A DNA stretch of 64,000 nucleotides from Elusimicrobia bacterium RIFOXYA2_FULL_47_53 (GCA_001800315.1 MGVE01000020.1:94641-158640); one strand, 5' to 3'. Counted from the first letter of the stretch, positions 17,666 to 27,118 are shown. Made by a program: numbers and translations. The notes: generated from the sequence alone by a model not told the origin.

Positions 17666-18442
17666 ATGAACCACTACAACAGTCTTCAAATCCGCGAAAT
17701 ATTCCATGTAGAATTTCTCCGTTGGTTTTCACGAAAATTTAAGCCCGAGGTCTATGCGTTAAAGGGTGGGGTTAATATTCGTCTTTTCTTCAAAAGTAGG
17801 AGATATTCGGAAGACATGGACCTGGATGTTAAATCGGTAAGTGTAGTAACGCTAAGGGATTCTGTCATGAAAATACTGACATCCCCGGTATTCGCGAAAG
17901 ACCTGAAACCTTACGGTATTGAAGAAGTGCAACCGCCTGACATTACCAAGGCAAAACAGACAGGTACTACTCAAAGGTTCAAGCTTCACCTCATTACCCA
18001 GAACAATGAAGATCTCTTCACGAAAATTGAATTTTCAAGAAGAGAGGGAAAGGGTATCTCAATAGTTGAATCAATTCCTGACACTGTTTTGCGTCCATAC
18101 AAAACTTCGCCGTTCGTAATTAGCCATTACGATGTTAATACCGCAGTTTCGCAGAAGATTGGGGCGCTGGCCGGCCGCAGTGTAGTCCAGGCAAGAGATA
18201 TCTTTGACCTATATACATTATCAACCCAGTATGAATCATCAAATAGTAAAAAAGCGTTAAATGACCAAAACACCATTGATAAAGCCGTTGATAATTTGTT
18301 TTCGGTTGATTTTAATCAGTTTAGAGACACAGTTGTTGCATATTTGACCGATGAAGATAGATCTGTGTACAACAGTCCTGAAACCTGGGACGAGATTAAG
18401 TTAAAAGTGAGCGAACTAATATGCCAGAAAAAGCCCCGTTAA
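17666..18442 (+). CDS. abiEii: AbiEii/AbiGii family nucleotidyltransferase toxin
   Basis: 258 residues. The nucleotidyltransferase signature is YALKGGVNIRLFF followed by RYSEDMDLDV (Ser-x-Asp-x-Asp metal site). A middle TKIEFSRRE and a later VQARDIFDLYTL are typical of the family. AbiE type IV toxins modify nucleic-acid targets (tRNA in the studied MenT relatives) and stop growth on phage attack. It overlaps the antitoxin gene by 22 bases. The toxin is upstream here, the opposite of the classic abiEi-abiEii order. Confidence 0.88.
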   Translation: MNHYNSLQIREIFHVEFLRWFSRKFKPEVYALKGGVNIRLFFKSRRYSEDMDLDVKSVSVVTLRDSVMKILTSPVFAKDLKPYGIEEVQPPDITKAKQTGTTQRFKLHLITQNNEDLFTKIEFSRREGKGISIVESIPDTVLRPYKTSPFVISHYDVNTAVSQKIGALAGRSVVQARDIFDLYTLSTQYESSNSKKALNDQNTIDKAVDNLFSVDFNQFRDTVVAYLTDEDRSVYNSPETWDEIKLKVSELICQKKPR

Positions 18443-19053
18443 TCACATATATAAAAAAAACAAACAACCCCATATTTACAACCCGCGAGCTATCCTATAT
18501 TTCGCATAAATCGGTTTCTGCGGTTACTCAGGCCTTGAATACCCTTGAAAGGCAAGGCGTTGTAGATAAATTATATAGAGGAATATGGTCCGAGAAAACT
18601 CATAAGCCAGTCAGTCCATACATGCTTGTGCCGCATCTTATAAAATCTAGCAGGATATATGTATCGTTTTTGAGCGCCTTGCATTTACATGGAATTATAG
18701 AGCAAATACCTCAGACGATTACACTGGCAGCCACTACGCATACAAAAAAAATACAAACAAAGCTTGCAACCTTTCAAATACACCAGATATCTCCGGATTA
18801 TTTATTTGGATTTGACTGGTATAAAGAATCAGGCAGTTTTCTTATAGCGGAACCCGAGAAAGCCTTTGCGGATTGCCTCTATTTATTCACAAAAAAGAAA
18901 AAACAATACGGATACTTCCCGGAGCTCAATCTTTCAAAACCCTTTGATATTAAGAAAGCCGAGTCATATATTCTAAAAATTCATGATAGTAGAGCAAGAG
19001 CGCTTGCCCTGAAAAGGTTTAAAGAAATTATTGAATTGAAGGTCTTGAAATAA
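18421..19053 (+). CDS. abiEi: AbiEi family antitoxin / transcriptional regulator
   Basis: 210 residues. The N-terminus is a winged helix (TTRELSYISHKSVSAVTQALNTLERQG), followed by the AbiEi body with AEPEKAFADCLYL, a conserved stretch of the family. It should repress the operon by binding repeats in the promoter region and neutralise AbiEii. It starts inside the toxin gene. Confidence 0.85.
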   Translation: MPEKAPLITYIKKTNNPIFTTRELSYISHKSVSAVTQALNTLERQGVVDKLYRGIWSEKTHKPVSPYMLVPHLIKSSRIYVSFLSALHLHGIIEQIPQTITLAATTHTKKIQTKLATFQIHQISPDYLFGFDWYKESGSFLIAEPEKAFADCLYLFTKKKKQYGYFPELNLSKPFDIKKAESYILKIHDSRARALALKRFKEIIELKVLK

Positions 19054-19300
19054 GGCTATATTCTTTTATAGTATCTTGACAAATACGATTGTATAATTAA
19101 TTGTACATACGAATAATATATTATACAAATGTGTGTAATATTATCTGCAGCGAATTAAATAAATGTCTCGTTTATACCTGTCGTTCCTAAAAGTGCTGTA
19201 AATCAGACCGTACCATTTTGCATTGTACTGCAAATTGGTACTGATTATTGTTTTATGTTGATTTCCAGCTCTTGGCGTACTCTAAAACATCATATTTAAC
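19054..19300. other. Intergenic region with operator-like palindromes
   Basis: TTGTATAAT and ATTATACAA form a 9-bp inverted repeat around 19089-19128, just after TTGACAAATAC (identical to the start of the AbiE promoter). No gene follows until 19370, so this may be a second orphan control region. Confidence 0.45.
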
Positions 19301-19350
19301 TTGCAATGACATTGCAATATAAGTATAATAATACAGCAATGGCGTTGCAA
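19301..19350 (+). promoter_or_regulatory. Promoter and palindromic operators of the DUF4143 ATPase gene
   Basis: TTGCAA (19301-19306), a 17-base spacer and TATAAT (19324-19329). The -35 box is part of a perfect palindrome TTGCAATG-A-CATTGCAA (19301-19317). A related site GCAATGGCGTTGCAA lies just downstream of the -10 box. The layout suggests tight repression. Confidence 0.7.
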
Positions 19351-19369
19351 GGCATATAAGGGAAAGAAA

Positions 19370-20641
19370 ATGAATAAAGAACTATTGTTGCAGGTAATCA
19401 AAGACCAGAGAAAAGTATCATTGATTGAAAACATGGTCAAACGCGAAAAGCTCAAAGATATAGAAAGATACAAGAAGACAAAGCATATAGTGGTTATAAG
19501 CGGCTTACGGCGCTGCGGTAAATCCACATTACTTGATCAAGTAAGAAGCTCCGAAAAACAGCGTGACTATTACATTAATTTTGACGATGACAGGCTTATT
19601 GATTTTCAAGTAGCGGATTTTCAAATGATGTTTGAAGTGTTCATAGAGCAGTTCGGTGAGCAGGATATATTCTATTTTGATGAAATACAAAATATAAAAG
19701 GGTGGGAACGGTTTGTCCGTAGGCTATATGATAGTGGCAAAAAAGTGTATGTTACCGGCTCAAATGCTTCCATGCTGAGCAGGGAACTTGGAACACATTT
19801 AACAGGAAGGTATGCTCAAGTTGAGCTTTACCCTTTCTCATTCGGAGAGTTCCTGCATTTTCATAAACTACCCTATAATCTAAAGCAGGGGCTCAGCAGT
19901 TCCGAAAGAAGTGTTATTAAAAAGAATTTCTTATTGTATTCTAATACCGGCGGGATCCCCGAATATGTAAGCACTGGACAAGTAGATTATATCAAGATGT
20001 TGTTTGACAATATTATCTACAGGGACATTTTTGCGCGATACCATGTTTCAAACGAGAAGCAATTCAGAGAAATGGTGTATTTTGTAGCAAGCAATATAGG
20101 AAAGGACATAAGCTTTGTTTCAATAAAAAATATGGTGGGTCTCGGAAGCTCCAATACAGTGCGGGAATACCTCCACTATCTTGAAAACTCATATTTGATA
20201 TTTTTGGTAACAAAGTATGAAAGATCGGTAAAGAAGCAGCTGTACGGTAACAAGAAAGCGTACATGGTTGATAATGCTCTGGCAAAATTGGTGGGTTTTA
20301 GATATGAGGACGAAAAAAGCAGAATGCTGGAAAATACCGTGTTTATTGAATTGAAGCGCCGCGGAAAGGAAATATATTTTTTTAGAAATAACAGAGAATG
20401 CGATTTTTTGATTAAACAAGAGAATAATATAGTGGAAGCCATCCAGGTATGCTTTGTTTTGCGTGACGAGCAGACAAAGGAAAGAGAAGTTGAAGGCCTG
20501 ATAGAAGCAATGCAAGACTGTTCTCTAACAACAGGGACCATTCTGACTAATGACGAAGAAGATACGCTGACAGTTAAACGGGATAAAACATATCAGATAA
20601 AAATACAACCGGTCTGGAAATGGCTGCTGAAAACCACTTAA
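19370..20641 (+). CDS. AAA_14 / DUF4143 family ATPase
   Basis: 423 residues. Walker A is SGLRRCGKSTLL, Walker B is DIFYFDEIQNI, and sensor 1 is KVYVTGSNASML. The middle GRYAQVELYPFSFGEFL is the family hallmark. The C-terminal DUF4143 part ends in a PD-(D/E)XK-like segment (ENTVFIELKRRG, CDFLIKQ). Such proteins are common in archaea and uncultivated bacteria, are highly mobile and have no settled role. It is a single gene with its own operator. Confidence 0.88.
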   Translation: MNKELLLQVIKDQRKVSLIENMVKREKLKDIERYKKTKHIVVISGLRRCGKSTLLDQVRSSEKQRDYYINFDDDRLIDFQVADFQMMFEVFIEQFGEQDIFYFDEIQNIKGWERFVRRLYDSGKKVYVTGSNASMLSRELGTHLTGRYAQVELYPFSFGEFLHFHKLPYNLKQGLSSSERSVIKKNFLLYSNTGGIPEYVSTGQVDYIKMLFDNIIYRDIFARYHVSNEKQFREMVYFVASNIGKDISFVSIKNMVGLGSSNTVREYLHYLENSYLIFLVTKYERSVKKQLYGNKKAYMVDNALAKLVGFRYEDEKSRMLENTVFIELKRRGKEIYFFRNNRECDFLIKQENNIVEAIQVCFVLRDEQTKEREVEGLIEAMQDCSLTTGTILTNDEEDTLTVKRDKTYQIKIQPVWKWLLKTT

Positions 20642-20977
20642 TGTCAAAAATTAATGTGCAACTAGGCTATGGCCTTCCACCATGTTATGTACCAGTGTTA
20701 GGTAGAGTCATTAGTGCCAATTTTTTCAACTTACAAGTGGTTTAGTTTTTGGGGGCAGGTCACATTCATATAGGACATTTTACTGTGACATACTGCGACT
20801 TCGTTCCCTTGAGAAATACTTTTTTAAAAGATAAAATAAACAAGTAATGCAGAATACAGTTTCTGTGTAAAAGGTGAAAAAAGTGACCTGGGGTGAAATA
20901 ATTCAATTCAACAAGTGAACCATTCTGCGCAGTAAGGACAGGGTGGTTTTTTTGATTTATTATAAGGATGGTAAAAC
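20642..20977. other. Intergenic region with mobile-element remnant
   Basis: CAGGTCAC at 20756-20763 and GTGACCTG at 20883-20890 form an inverted repeat about 135 bases across, in a context (GGGGGCAGGTCACA) seen at REP-like or insertion-sequence ends. No open frame survives between them. No gene was found here. Confidence 0.4.
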
Positions 20978-21325
20978 ATGAGCGAAATCAATGTCATGAT
21001 AACCAAAATTAGGAAATTTCGTGATGAACGTGACTGGATGCAGTTTCATGACCCAAAGAACATGGCAATTTCAATAATTTTAGAGGCCTCAGAGTTACTT
21101 GAGCATTTTCAATGGAAAGCAAAACAGGAAGTTGAGGAATATGTAAAAGCTAATAAAGGGCAAATTCAAGATGAAATAGCTGATATCGCCATGTATTTGT
21201 TTGAGTTGGCAGATAATATGGGGATTGACCTGATCAAAGCAATGGATAAAAAACTAAAGAAGAACTCTACAAAATACCCAGTTCACAAAGCTAAAGGTAA
21301 ACATACTAAATACAACAAATTATGA
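20978..21325 (+). CDS. MazG-like nucleotide pyrophosphohydrolase
   Basis: 115 residues. The MazG/dCTPase-type motif is visible: ILEASELLEHFQW, then DEIADIAMYLFELAD (the E-x-x-E and D-E-x-x-D metal ligands). The N-terminal RDERDWMQFHDPKNMA is also typical of this small family. Members hydrolyse nucleoside triphosphates to monophosphates and pyrophosphate. The stop overlaps the ATG of the next gene (ATGA), so the two are translationally coupled. Confidence 0.85.
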   Translation: MSEINVMITKIRKFRDERDWMQFHDPKNMAISIILEASELLEHFQWKAKQEVEEYVKANKGQIQDEIADIAMYLFELADNMGIDLIKAMDKKLKKNSTKYPVHKAKGKHTKYNKL

Positions 21326-22434
21326 CCCCTTTTGACTTAACTCCATCATTAACCACCAAAGGCTTTTTCCGGTTTACCGGCCCTCCGGAACATTGGCTAA
21401 CAGCAGTAAAATATATGACTTGGGGTTTAGAAGAAAAACATAGGAAGGGTTGGGAAAGAATACGGTCGGGAGATGTTTTCTTTATTCATAGTACACATAA
21501 CTCATTTTTCAATAATGCCAAATCCGGTATTATTGGTATTGGTGTGGTTGGTTCAAATTTTTCTATTAAGAACAATCATTTGTGGCTTTATGAACATCAA
21601 CATCACGAGAATAGGTGGCCTCTTTTAGTGCCTCTGTCGGAAATATATTTATTTAGTCAGTTGCCAGATACTTCCAGTTGGGAATCACCAAATATTGATA
21701 ACAAAAGCCAAAGTGAAAAACTAATAAGCCAATTACTAAAAAACTATATACCGCTTTCAAATGTAAAAGGATTCCCTCAAATGGGAAGCTTCTCTGCAGT
21801 TTCAAAAGAAGTTGCAAACCAGATTCTTTTTGATAAACGGCCATTGTATGAGTATAGCGATGAATCAAGCATAGAAGGCGACATTGAAGCATTAAGGCCA
21901 ACCAAACTTGAAAAGGTCAATAATATTTCGGAATCCTTTAGATATGCCGATACCTTAAAGGTGTTTGATAGTATTAAACAACGAATAGTAAGCGAAACTC
22001 CCGGTTTATATAGTAAAAATAATGAATTATTGGCAAAAGCTGAAGAGGCTCATTGTAATATACTTCAGCAATTACTCGAGATATTTAAGCAAAAAGGTTA
22101 TGATGTCAGAAGTAATCCCCATGTTGACCTTTTTGCACATGATGGTAGTAGGGCATTCCTTATAGAAGTAAAAAGTACTGAAAACAGAAATTTCCGTACA
22201 CAAGCAAGAAAAGGTCTTGCCCAGCTTCTTGAATATGATTATTTTGAAGTAAACAGATTTGTAAGTGAAGAAAATTTACATTTAAAAGATAAATATAGAA
22301 TACTCGTACCATCGCAATCACCAAAAGATAATAACTACATAGAATTTCTAAATAATTTAAATATTGGCGTGGGAATCGTAAATAGGGATGTTATTAAGCC
22401 TGTAGGGGAAGATTTCGGATTTTCTAAGTTATAA
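21322..22434 (+). CDS. EVE/PUA-like domain fused to a PD-(D/E)XK nuclease domain
   Basis: 370 residues. The N-terminal ~125 residues look like an EVE/PUA-type modified-base reader: [20 protein letters not shown], then [24 protein letters not shown] and LVPLSEIY. The C-terminal part (about 245-340) has a nuclease pattern: [12 protein letters not shown] (Asp), AFLIEVKST (Glu-X-Lys) and [15 protein letters not shown]. The middle is low in motifs. The arrangement suggests a modification-sensing restriction nuclease. It overlaps the MazG-like gene by 4 bases and is 31 bases from the DUF2075 gene. Domain calls are by eye. Confidence 0.6.
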   Translation: MTPFDLTPSLTTKGFFRFTGPPEHWLTAVKYMTWGLEEKHRKGWERIRSGDVFFIHSTHNSFFNNAKSGIIGIGVVGSNFSIKNNHLWLYEHQHHENRWPLLVPLSEIYLFSQLPDTSSWESPNIDNKSQSEKLISQLLKNYIPLSNVKGFPQMGSFSAVSKEVANQILFDKRPLYEYSDESSIEGDIEALRPTKLEKVNNISESFRYADTLKVFDSIKQRIVSETPGLYSKNNELLAKAEEAHCNILQQLLEIFKQKGYDVRSNPHVDLFAHDGSRAFLIEVKSTENRNFRTQARKGLAQLLEYDYFEVNRFVSEENLHLKDKYRILVPSQSPKDNNYIEFLNNLNIGVGIVNRDVIKPVGEDFGFSKL

Positions 22435-22465
22435 ATACTACTTTAGCCAAACTTCAAGGAATAAC

Positions 22466-24442
22466 ATGTCAAGAGCATATTACACTGATTCCATCGCAAA
22501 TTTTATTAAGGCTAAATCCGAAGAGATAATCGGAAAGCTGACAATGAGCAATGTTTTTAATTTAGAACAATCCCAGCGCGATGCCTGGGTTGAGGAAATT
22601 GCAATATTGCAATCCGTGCTTACCGAACATACAGGGTCGGTCTATTTTGAATACTCGATCCCCAGGATGGGGAAAAGGATTGATGTAGTATTGCTCATTG
22701 GACCGGTAATCTTTGTGCTTGAATTTAAAATCGGAGAGCATGTATTCACCTCATATGCTACCGATCAGGTTTGGGACTATGCTTTAGATTTGAAGAATTT
22801 TCATGAAACGAGCCACAACGTATATATTTCACCAATTTTAATTGCATCTAAGGCAAAAACTGGTGAATACATGGCAGTGGCGACACCACACAACGACAAA
22901 ATCCTCGTTCCGATCAAGATTAATACGGAGCAGCTTGGGGAGGCAATTAATGGTGTTTTGCGTTTTGCCAAAGGTGATGTAATAGACAATGCTAATTGGG
23001 AAAGTGGTAGGTATTGCCCTACGCCGACAATTATAGAGGCAGCTATGGCTCTATATAATAGCCATTCCGTAGCAGATATATCTCGTAGCGATGCAAGCGC
23101 AATTAATCTAAGTCAAACATCCGATGCAATTTCGAAAATTATTCACATGTCTAAAGAAAAAAGTCAAAAATCAATTTGTTTTGTAACAGGTGTTCCGGGC
23201 GCCGGCAAAACACTGGTTGGGCTTAATATCGCAACAACACATTTTGATAAAACAAATGAATTGTATAGTGTTTATTTGTCAGGGAATGGACCTCTTGTTG
23301 CTATCTTGCGCGAAGCGTTGGCTCGCGATAAGGTACGTCGTTCAAAAGATAAAGGTGATAAATGCAAGAAAGGTGAAGCAATGAGTGAGGTTAAGATGTT
23401 TGTTCAAAATGTTCATCATTTTCGTGATGAATGCTTGATCGATCCGAAAGCTCCTCCAGTAGAGCATGTTGCATTATTTGATGAAGCACAGCGGGCCTGG
23501 AATAAAGAGCAAACTGTTAATTTCATGCGACGAAAGAAAAATACGCCCAATTTTGACAGTTCCGAGCCTGAGTTTCTGATATCATGTCTCAATCGTCATC
23601 TCGATTGGGCAGTCATAGTATGCCTTGTGGGTGGTGGACAGGAGATTAATACCGGTGAAGCAGGTATAATTGAGTGGATTGATTCGTTGAACCGATCATT
23701 CCCGGATTGGCACGTATATATATCTTCGCGGCTTAATGATAGTGAGTATGGAGCAGCTGAGGTAATAAATAAATTGAAATCACGTATAAATGTTGTAGAC
23801 AATAAAGCTTTACACCTTTCAGTTTCGATGCGTTCATTTCGTACCGAACATGTCTCTCTACTAGTCAAGCAATTACTTGATCGTAACGCTGACGATGCAC
23901 GACAGACACTTAAAAATGTCGAAAATAAATATCCAATAGTTATCACACGCAATCTTTCAACAGCGAAAAGCTGGTTAAAGTCTCAAGCGCGTGGATCTGA
24001 ACGATATGGTATAGTAGCTTCTTCTCAGGCAGAAAGATTGAAGCCACAAGCTATTAATGTAAAATCTCCGATGGATCCAATTCATTGGTTTCTTGATGGC
24101 AAGGAAGATGTAAGATCATCGTACTATTTAGAAGATGTTGCCACGGAATTCCATATTCAAGGACTTGAACTTGATTGGGCCTGTGTAGCGTGGGACGCCG
24201 ACTTCAGATATACTGCCGCTGGTTGGGAGCATAGATCATTTTGCGGTGATAGTTGGAATCATATTAGGAAAAGCGAACGCAAAACATATCTCCATAATGC
24301 CTACCGAGTGCTTCTTACACGTGCCAGGCAAGGTATGGTGATCGTTGTACCATCCGGAGATGAAAATGACCCAACGCGCAACCCCAAATATTACGACCCA
24401 ACATTTGAGTATTTAAAGGAAATAGGGTTCAAAATAATTTAG
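22466..24442 (+). CDS. DUF2075 helicase/ATPase with N-terminal nuclease-like domain
   Basis: 658 residues. Residues about 40-110 have a PD-(D/E)XK-like core ([12 protein letters not shown] with Asp, FVLEFKIGE with Glu-x-Lys). The helicase part has Walker [14 protein letters not shown], Walker [14 protein letters not shown], a [14 protein letters not shown] motif III region and C-terminal [16 protein letters not shown] plus [14 protein letters not shown] (motif VI). This is the DUF2075 (Schlafen group 3-like) arrangement. It probably acts on nucleic acid using ATP. It lies 31 bases after the EVE-nuclease gene and most likely shares its operon. Confidence 0.8.
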   Translation: MSRAYYTDSIANFIKAKSEEIIGKLTMSNVFNLEQSQRDAWVEEIAILQSVLTEHTGSVYFEYSIPRMGKRIDVVLLIGPVIFVLEFKIGEHVFTSYATDQVWDYALDLKNFHETSHNVYISPILIASKAKTGEYMAVATPHNDKILVPIKINTEQLGEAINGVLRFAKGDVIDNANWESGRYCPTPTIIEAAMALYNSHSVADISRSDASAINLSQTSDAISKIIHMSKEKSQKSICFVTGVPGAGKTLVGLNIATTHFDKTNELYSVYLSGNGPLVAILREALARDKVRRSKDKGDKCKKGEAMSEVKMFVQNVHHFRDECLIDPKAPPVEHVALFDEAQRAWNKEQTVNFMRRKKNTPNFDSSEPEFLISCLNRHLDWAVIVCLVGGGQEINTGEAGIIEWIDSLNRSFPDWHVYISSRLNDSEYGAAEVINKLKSRINVVDNKALHLSVSMRSFRTEHVSLLVKQLLDRNADDARQTLKNVENKYPIVITRNLSTAKSWLKSQARGSERYGIVASSQAERLKPQAINVKSPMDPIHWFLDGKEDVRSSYYLEDVATEFHIQGLELDWACVAWDADFRYTAAGWEHRSFCGDSWNHIRKSERKTYLHNAYRVLLTRARQGMVIVVPSGDENDPTRNPKYYDPTFEYLKEIGFKII

Positions 24443-24634
24443 CTTATAAAACTGCTGAATTTGGACTTGAGATGCAAATTTACGCAAAACAGCTACGATT
24501 GAGTTAGAATAATTCCAAAAGCTAGTCAGTATGAGGCTTGCAAAACTTTTGGCTTTAACTATTAAATAAATGAGGCATTAGAATTTCGTCTATTAAGTTA
24601 TTGCGTATAATAACTGTTAGGTGGTGAAAATAAA
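24443..24634. other. Intergenic region ending in the first cassette boundary
   Basis: No gene. At 24616-24622 stands GTTAGGT, a perfect GTTRRRY integron crossover sequence, with AGTTAT...ATAACT as an inverted repeat just upstream. The next gene starts 12 bases later, as in an integron cassette. It may be the remnant of an attI site or of a lost cassette's attC. Confidence 0.5.
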
Positions 24635-26083
24635 ATGAAAATAAGCAAAATATTTAGACTAAATAAAACTCAGTTAGAACTTGATTTTATTGATATTGAT
24701 TTAGGGAAGGATATCCCCCTTTTTATTGACCCTTATTACCTAGGTAAAAGAGTTGATTTATGGTCAATTAATGCTAATCGTACCGTTAGAGACTTCTTTC
24801 AAACATTCATAGATCAAGTCAGAGCCGGAAACCATGTGCAGGCAAAGGAATTATTTCTTTATTTGCATGAACCAAATGAAACTCGATTGGGATTATCTAG
24901 AAAGGAACCTATGGGTAAAGGCATAGGGACTATAGATGCAGAAAAGATTTTTAAAAGTTTATCTCAAAGCAAGGCAGTTAAAACAGGTTTGATTCAAGAT
25001 ATAGAAGATTGTAGAATCTTTATAGAAGGAATAGACAGAGATAAAGTTTCAGATATGACTACAAACATTATTAAGCAACATCTTATAGAGTATACGCAAT
25101 CGCAATGTAAGCTTTGGGGTATTCCATTAACATCTAATATACAGTCAGGTGATTTTTGGGATAAAGTAACTCATTCATGGGACAATATACTTACAGATAT
25201 GTTAGTAGTTAGAGGTGAAAAAATATTATTGGTTCCAAAGAGTGTTGTTTCTTTTAAAACAGACTATACACCACAACAATATTATCGTCATTTTGTTTTA
25301 AACTTTTTACAAAATGAACATTTAAGATTGCATACCCATTTAGTGCAAAAGCATGAATATAAAAATGGAGAGACTAGAGAATTTGTAACAAAAAAAAGCA
25401 TCATGGAAAGAGATTCTCCATATTCAAAAGAATTTGTTATTTCTTTTACGCAAAAGCATCCTGAAATATTTAGGAATTTTAAGAAAAACCCTACAATTAA
25501 ATTGAAACCTCATAAAACGCTTTATACTTCCGAACCAAAACTAGTTGAAATAATTGACCACTTAGTTAAAGAATTAAAAAATATTCCTTCTGGTCCGGAA
25601 AATGCAACAAAATATCATAGAGCAATCACGGGAATACTTGAATTAATATTTCATCCTCAATTAACAAGTCCTCAAATTGAGAAAGAAATTAACGACGGAA
25701 GAAAAAGAATTGATATAACATTTGACAATGCGGCTACTTTTGGTTTTTTTCATTACCTTCCAACCACGCATGGAATAACTTCTATATTCATTTTAGTAGA
25801 GTGTAAAAACTATTCAAGAGACATAAATAATCCAGAATTAGACCAGATGGCAGGAAGATTTTCTCCTAATAGAGGTAAGTTTGGTTTTGTTGTGTGCAGG
25901 AAGATAGATAATTTAAAATTGTTTATTCAAGGGTGTAATGATACTTATAAAGAAAACCGAGGAGTAATAATCCCTCTTGTAGATGATGATTTAATAAATA
26001 TTTTAGAAAACATAAAAAATGGAGTTGCGGGCTTTGCTGAAAATCTCATTAAGGATAGATTTCGAGAAATAGCAATAAACTAA
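24635..26083 (+). CDS. Cassette-borne putative PD-(D/E)XK nuclease, family unknown
   Basis: 482 residues, AT-rich. Residues about 370-440 hold a nuclease-like core: DGRKRIDITF (Asp), IFILVECKNYSRD (Glu-x-Lys), then LDQMAGRFSPNRGKFGFVV, which resembles the Gln/Met-containing helix of restriction-type folds. The N-terminal 130 residues (LELDFIDIDLGKDIPLFID, KEPMGKGIG) and the middle (SVVSFKTDYTPQQYYRHF) are not recognised. It lies between a GTTAGGT boundary and an attC site, so it is one mobile cassette of about 1.5 kb. A defence role is inferred from fold and context only. Confidence 0.6.
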   Translation: MKISKIFRLNKTQLELDFIDIDLGKDIPLFIDPYYLGKRVDLWSINANRTVRDFFQTFIDQVRAGNHVQAKELFLYLHEPNETRLGLSRKEPMGKGIGTIDAEKIFKSLSQSKAVKTGLIQDIEDCRIFIEGIDRDKVSDMTTNIIKQHLIEYTQSQCKLWGIPLTSNIQSGDFWDKVTHSWDNILTDMLVVRGEKILLVPKSVVSFKTDYTPQQYYRHFVLNFLQNEHLRLHTHLVQKHEYKNGETREFVTKKSIMERDSPYSKEFVISFTQKHPEIFRNFKKNPTIKLKPHKTLYTSEPKLVEIIDHLVKELKNIPSGPENATKYHRAITGILELIFHPQLTSPQIEKEINDGRKRIDITFDNAATFGFFHYLPTTHGITSIFILVECKNYSRDINNPELDQMAGRFSPNRGKFGFVVCRKIDNLKLFIQGCNDTYKENRGVIIPLVDDDLINILENIKNGVAGFAENLIKDRFREIAIN

Positions 26084-26084
26084 A

Positions 26085-26142
26085 TATCAACAAAGCGCTC
26101 CAGCCTACCGCGTACCGCGGTAGCGGAGCTTGAATGTTAGAT
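26085..26142 (+). repeat. attC recombination site 1
   Basis: 58 bases. R'' ends in AAC (26089-26091) and R' is GTTAGAT (26136-26142), matching GTTRRRY. Between them the arms CTCC/GGAG and CTACCGCG/CGCGGTAG fold back almost perfectly. This is the standard attC layout of an integron cassette. Confidence 0.85.
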
Positions 26143-26284
26143 TGAGTCTATAGCTATATTGGGGCGTTGGTCTGTTGTCTTTAAAGCTGTTTTTTATTTT
26201 TTTATTCGTATTGATGATTATATCAACAATACTAAAATAAGGGGACACAATACTAATTAATTTTAATAAAACGATTACAACGAC
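26143..26284 (+). other. Short cassette without a convincing gene
   Basis: The cassette between attC1 and attC2 is about 155 bases in total and very AT-rich. I see no plausible coding frame on the + strand. It may carry a promoter or an RNA, or be a decayed cassette. Confidence 0.45.
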
Positions 26285-26344
26285 ATCTAACAAGTCAATC
26301 CAGCTGACCGTGCTCCGCACGGCAGCTGATTTCGGATGTTATGC
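26285..26344 (+). repeat. attC recombination site 2
   Basis: 60 bases. R'' is ATCTAAC (perfect RYYYAAC, 26285-26291) and R' is GTTATGC (26338-26344). The inner arms CAGCTG-A-CCGTGC and GCACGG-C-AGCTG pair with small bulges, as expected of the folded bottom strand. Confidence 0.85.
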
Positions 26345-26378
26345 CCGCAAATAATTGGATATTACAACGAGCAATAGA

Positions 26379-27035
26379 ATGAAATGCATTTCGCTGGTTT
26401 GTACGGTACATGAAGAGAATGGCCTCGCGAATGTCTCGGGATTGTACGCAATCCTGGAGCGAATTCAGCCGGAAGTTATTTTTATCGAGGCCCTTCCTGA
26501 TGCGCTCGATCAATTCCTTGCCGCTTGCACCAACAACAAGCTGGAATCAGCCGCAGTAAGGCGATATCGCGAGAACAGCATCGTTGAACTCGTTCCGGTT
26601 GATCTTCCAACGCCGAAAAGCCGCTTCTTTAGCGACTATAGATACTTGCAAGAGATGATTGAAGGTAAGAGCCCGGCTTCCCGACGCTTGATAATGTGGA
26701 ATAAAAATTACGTGCGCGACCACGGATTCGCCTATCTGAATAGCGAACATTGCAGCAAAATGTGGACCGAGATTTATGCGGACGAACGTGCTGTAATTGT
26801 GAAAATTAAGGACCAACGACTTACTGAAATTTCCGAAATATGGAATAAAACAATAGAGTTGCGTGAAAATGAGATGATGAAAAACATCCTGAAGTATTGC
26901 GACGAAAATTCGTTCGAACGGGGTGTATTTCTTATTGGTGCTGCGCACAGGCAGTCCATCATCGAAAAAACGAAAGAGTGGTCTGAGAAATATCCGAACC
27001 TCATTCAGTGGGATTTTACTTGTGGAAAAAATTGA
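26379..27035 (+). CDS. Cassette-borne hypothetical protein, possibly TraB/ChaN-like
   Basis: 218 residues from the ATG at 26379 (an in-frame TTG lies at 26355). VHEENGLANVSGLYAILERI, then EVIFIEALPDALDQF near the N-terminus, and GVFLIGAAHRQSIIEK near the C-terminus, have the spacing of TraB/PrgY-like proteins (early His/Glu motif, later GAAH). The match is weak and no function is claimed. The codon use is less AT-rich than cassette 1, which fits independent origins of cassettes. It lies between attC2 and attC3. Confidence 0.55.
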   Translation: MKCISLVCTVHEENGLANVSGLYAILERIQPEVIFIEALPDALDQFLAACTNNKLESAAVRRYRENSIVELVPVDLPTPKSRFFSDYRYLQEMIEGKSPASRRLIMWNKNYVRDHGFAYLNSEHCSKMWTEIYADERAVIVKIKDQRLTEISEIWNKTIELRENEMMKNILKYCDENSFERGVFLIGAAHRQSIIEKTKEWSEKYPNLIQWDFTCGKN

Positions 27036-27050
27036 ATAAATGAAAGGCGG

Positions 27051-27108
27051 TCATAACAAGGCGCTTCAGCTGACCGCGGTCCGCGGCAGTTGAGCTTAGG
27101 TGTTAGCA
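27051..27108 (+). repeat. attC recombination site 3
   Basis: 58 bases. TAACA at the left and TGTTA at the right pair. Inside, CTTCAGCTG / CAGTTGAGC and CCGCGG / CCGCGG fold back with bulges. R' is GTTAGCA (27102-27108). The overall shape is close to the common 59-base element. Confidence 0.88.
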
Positions 27109-27118
27109 CTTCAATAAA

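Noticed and set aside
20697-20703. GTTAGGT upstream of the MazG-like gene as a further integron boundary
   Set aside because: No folded attC arms lie upstream and the next gene is 275 bases away.
26105-26320. Minus-strand frame of 71 residues across cassette 2
   Set aside because: It extends into both attC sites and has no recognisable motif or ribosome site.
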